Shown here: piece by piece, positions 61,401 to 64,000 of the stretch
Numbering within the stretch: the stretch's first letter is position 1
Layout: each line of letters starts with the position of its first letter
NCBI GenBank assembly: GCA_900708905.1
Contig: CAADRB010000004.1
Coordinates: forward strand, 4,796,376 to 4,860,375
DNA: 64,000 nt
Direction of reading: 5' to 3'
DNA from: Hymenolepis diminuta
Lineage: Eukaryota; Platyhelminthes; Cestoda; Cyclophyllidea; Hymenolepididae
The notes under the pieces: model-generated
Told to the model about the DNA's origin: nothing
Databases searched by the model: none
Seen by the model: only the letters and a program-made list of their open reading frames with translations
Position numbers and translations under genes: made by a program

Positions 61401-62286
61401 TTCGGGATTTCGAGCGATCTTTTTTATGTCTCATGAAATTCGCATAGGCATTGATGATTAGCCCGTATGACCATCATCACTTTCCGCACTTCAATTTAGC
61501 GTTTTTTGTTAATAAAATATGTACGTGTGTACTGAAATTCCAAGGGCGTAATAATATTCTCATTTTCTCTGTATAGAGGAAGCTTTGTTTATCAACACTT
61601 CACACTTATCATCTTTCGAGTGTACTCCTCTTATAAGTGCCCTATGATTACTTCAAAGATGTCTTTTACCGACTACCATTTTAATCGATAAGGGATTACT
61701 TGATCAACTTTTAAACTCAATGAAAAAGATGACTTTCCAATGGTCATGTTGCACACAAAAGCTCACATTTTGCTACTCATTATTGATCATTAATAATTAA
61801 TAAATAATTACCTAAATAAATAATAAATATGGATGCTAATTTTCACCTCTTACCTATGCTAATCATTTCAACAACCGGATATACTCAAATGTTTTCTGAT
61901 ATCCGATATCAAAAGATACTAATGGTCGCTAATGATTAGTAATAGTGGTCTTTGACATCGTATTTATTCGGCGGTTACACAAGGCTTGTTTACTTGGTTT
62001 CATGTTTGTTTTTTTGGATGCAGGTGCAATGTTGGATGTTTCACGGTAAAAAAACAATATACAATGTTATATATTTACGAACTTTCTGCATAATCTATTA
62101 ATCAATCGCTAACTTCATAAACATGAGCACAAAAGTTCATATTTTAACAGATTTTCACCTCAAATGACCCATCGGTAAATGGGAAAATTGGCCACGGGGG
62201 TTTTTGTAGCGGGTATGTTTTCAAATGGCAGTTTTTAATTCTGCATGTGGAAATTCGTATAAATCACCAAAATGTATTACTTTTAC

Positions 62287-62416
62287 CTTGGAAAAACATG
62301 TGAACACAAATGTAGTAAAATAGGGTGAAAAAAGCGGTGGATTCGGTGCAATAAGTGTAGAGAATAAAGTCTGGGCATCACAAATGGCTTGCTCCAGTTC
62401 AGTTTGAGCTATAGTT
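62287..62416 (-). other. Weak candidate exon, unknown gene
   Basis: A pyrimidine-poor TTTTTAG acceptor precedes 62416 and a GTAAAA donor follows 62287, enclosing 130 nt. The open frame gives about 43 residues, with a polar start (TELEQAICDAQ) and a hydrophobic end. No partner exon could be linked and I do not recognise the sequence. Expectation by chance is appreciable. Confidence 0.15.
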
Positions 62417-63725
62417 CTAAAAACCCAAATTCCGGACATCAAGATTTTATTTTTAGGTTCCTGGATAATTGACCAGTTGAGTGGCTGGTCTTGTCACCGC
62501 GAAAAATTGGTATCTTTTAATAACCATGACTGTAACTGGTTACAAGAGTGTTTTTTTAACTCAGTTTATTATTACAAAAGCTGATTTCTTAAATCGCATT
62601 TAAAATTGTTTTTCAGAAGATGAAAAATATGCTTTTTTTATCTTGCTCAATTGCCCACTCTATCGAGCACCAAATACTCAAGCCCTAGGAAGAGGAAGAA
62701 AGAAGACTCGTAGCCCATTTAACGGCTCACTGTTGAGAAGATAAATGTACTTATATAGAATCGGATGTAGGATAAATGATTGGCTGACTGGCTGACCAAT
62801 ATTGGCAGCGATGGATTCTTCACTAGTGGTCTTACGTATTTAAGTCTGACCGTAGAAGTCCAAAAATTGGTTTTTTATTACATGAGGCATGAACTTACTA
62901 GTGCACCTGATGCACTATTAGCGCACTTGATCGAGCGCACCAAAAATATTCGATTTGGCCTCCTAACTCGTTGACTGCATGAAATATCTATCAGAAGGTT
63001 GTTTTTTTTGCGTCAGTATAGTCTGCCACACATGAAGCAATATTTATTTCCAATTTTTAATAGATTACAAAATTTATTCAAGTATATTTCGTAATCGAAA
63101 ATATTAAGTACCTGTTGTACAAATAGTGCCTAACTTGTAATTAGAAACTATAAATCATCCGAACAATAACTTGTTAAGACATTCCTGTGACATATTCAAA
63201 TGGTCATTTCAGTTATTTTATGTCTACCAATGATATTGGGAAAAATATCACTTGGTTGGTCATGTGAACACTTCCAGCATTTCACTTAAATATCTCATAC
63301 TCTATCCGTCATGTATCCTACTTATTATACATCAGTATCCCTTAACTAAGTAGCAAAATTATTAATGTTCAGTCCCAAAAATTCCACAATCATTGATCTG
63401 TTCACTATTTAAAATCATCTAAAAGATTGATCTCAAACGATTCCATTGACTGGGTGAAATCATGGTTAATTTTTTTTTGTAATTATGTTTAAAATTTGCA
63501 CCTTAAACGAGTTTATATTTTTCTTATATTGAAGTAGATTTTTGGATAGATTTTAATTACGTTAATATTTATAGATCGTTCGTCCAAGTTTACAACCATA
63601 AAACAATCTTATGGATCTGGTAAATTCTGCTGAAAAAGTGAGTCGATCTCATTTACTATTTCACCATTCTATTTTCTTATTACTCCCAATGCTTTAAGAT
63701 GTATCAGTTGTCTGACTAGTGTGTT

Positions 63726-63754
63726 GTTGTCATGATTCTAATTGTCATGACAAC
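63726..63754. other. Perfect 10-bp inverted repeat
   Basis: GTTGTCATGA at 63726-63735 and its exact reverse complement at 63745-63754 are separated by 9 bp. It could form a hairpin or be a dyad for a dimeric factor. It lies about 155 bp upstream of the candidate start codon at 63910. Confidence 0.7.
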
Positions 63755-63909
63755 GGAAGAACGCAATGCATGTTAAGTAGCCAGCCAACCACCCGTAATT
63801 CGTAGAACAAATACACTTAGAGCTTATTGGCTCTTTTGCATAGTATCATATAAGACAGTGCAATAAGACATTCCCGTATTAGATTTGCTTGAGATACTGA
63901 CGACTACAA

Positions 63910-64000
63910 TGCCACATTCAATCTCGACTTCTGATCGTCATTTTCGTCGAAGTGGTACACTCAATTCAAATCACAAGCAGACCCTAGCTACAATTACTGG
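63910..64000 (+). CDS. Possible first exon of an unknown gene, cut by the window edge
   Basis: From the ATG at 63910 the frame stays open to the end of the window for 30 codons. The product begins MPHSISTSDRHFRRSG and is basic and rich in Ser, Thr and His. A TATAAG motif lies about 60 bp upstream. The base composition is less AT-rich than the preceding DNA. I do not recognise the protein, and the evidence is only composition, openness and position. Confidence 0.3.

Larger units (their letters stand above)
54716..63725. other. Non-coding region downstream of GARS
   Basis: Nine kilobases without a gene I can name. The first 700 bp (54.8-55.4 kb) are less AT-rich than the rest and end in copy 2 of repeat family 2, so they may be a transposable-element relic. 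The remainder is very AT-rich, for example the TAAT-rich stretch at 61785-61830. Open frames up to about 75 codons are at the level expected by chance. One minus-strand segment at 62287-62416 looks slightly exon-like. Confidence 0.6.

Overview
This is nuclear DNA from an animal, most likely a parasitic flatworm and plausibly a tapeworm. The base composition is AT-rich (about 35% GC by eye, not counted). All genes are split by GT-AG introns, and these introns are either near-minimal (36-42 nt) or 1-3 kb long. The encoded proteins are recognisably metazoan, and two genes lie head-to-tail so closely that a trans-spliced operon is likely. The species is not proven. A 29-base run of N shows a draft assembly.

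Layout from left to right. (1) 126-10147, plus strand: cytosolic-type acetyl-CoA acetyltransferase (thiolase), 7 exons. (2) 10336-10960, plus strand, only 188 bp after the thiolase stop: a GOLGA7/ERF4-family protein acyltransferase subunit, 4 exons. (3) 11407-28930, minus strand: a WW-PH-RhoGAP protein of the ARHGAP9/12/15/27 type, about 20 exons, with an uncertain N-terminus. (4) 32063-32751, minus strand: a BAG1-like Hsp70 co-chaperone, 4 exons. (5) 36179-46293, minus strand: the DEAD-box helicase DDX42, 14 exons. (6) 46760-54684, plus strand: glycyl-tRNA synthetase, 10 exons, divergent from DDX42 across a 466-bp shared promoter. (7) 54.7-63.9 kb: mostly non-coding DNA with a dispersed-repeat copy, one weak minus-strand exon candidate, and a possible new plus-strand gene starting at the right edge.

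The genes are housekeeping functions in different pathways: acetyl-CoA metabolism, protein palmitoylation, Rho signalling, chaperone regulation, splicing and translation. I infer coordination only for the thiolase/GOLGA7 pair (probable shared transcript) and the DDX42/GARS pair (shared promoter with an inverted CCAAT pair). The most interesting items concern RNA processing: a likely operon with an SL acceptor, two in-frame start codons giving mitochondrial and cytosolic GARS, and several candidate cassette or micro-exons that keep frame. I saw no CRISPR array, rRNA, convincing tRNA or intact transposon. Exon boundaries were derived by hand from splice signals and frame continuity and have not been tested against transcripts.
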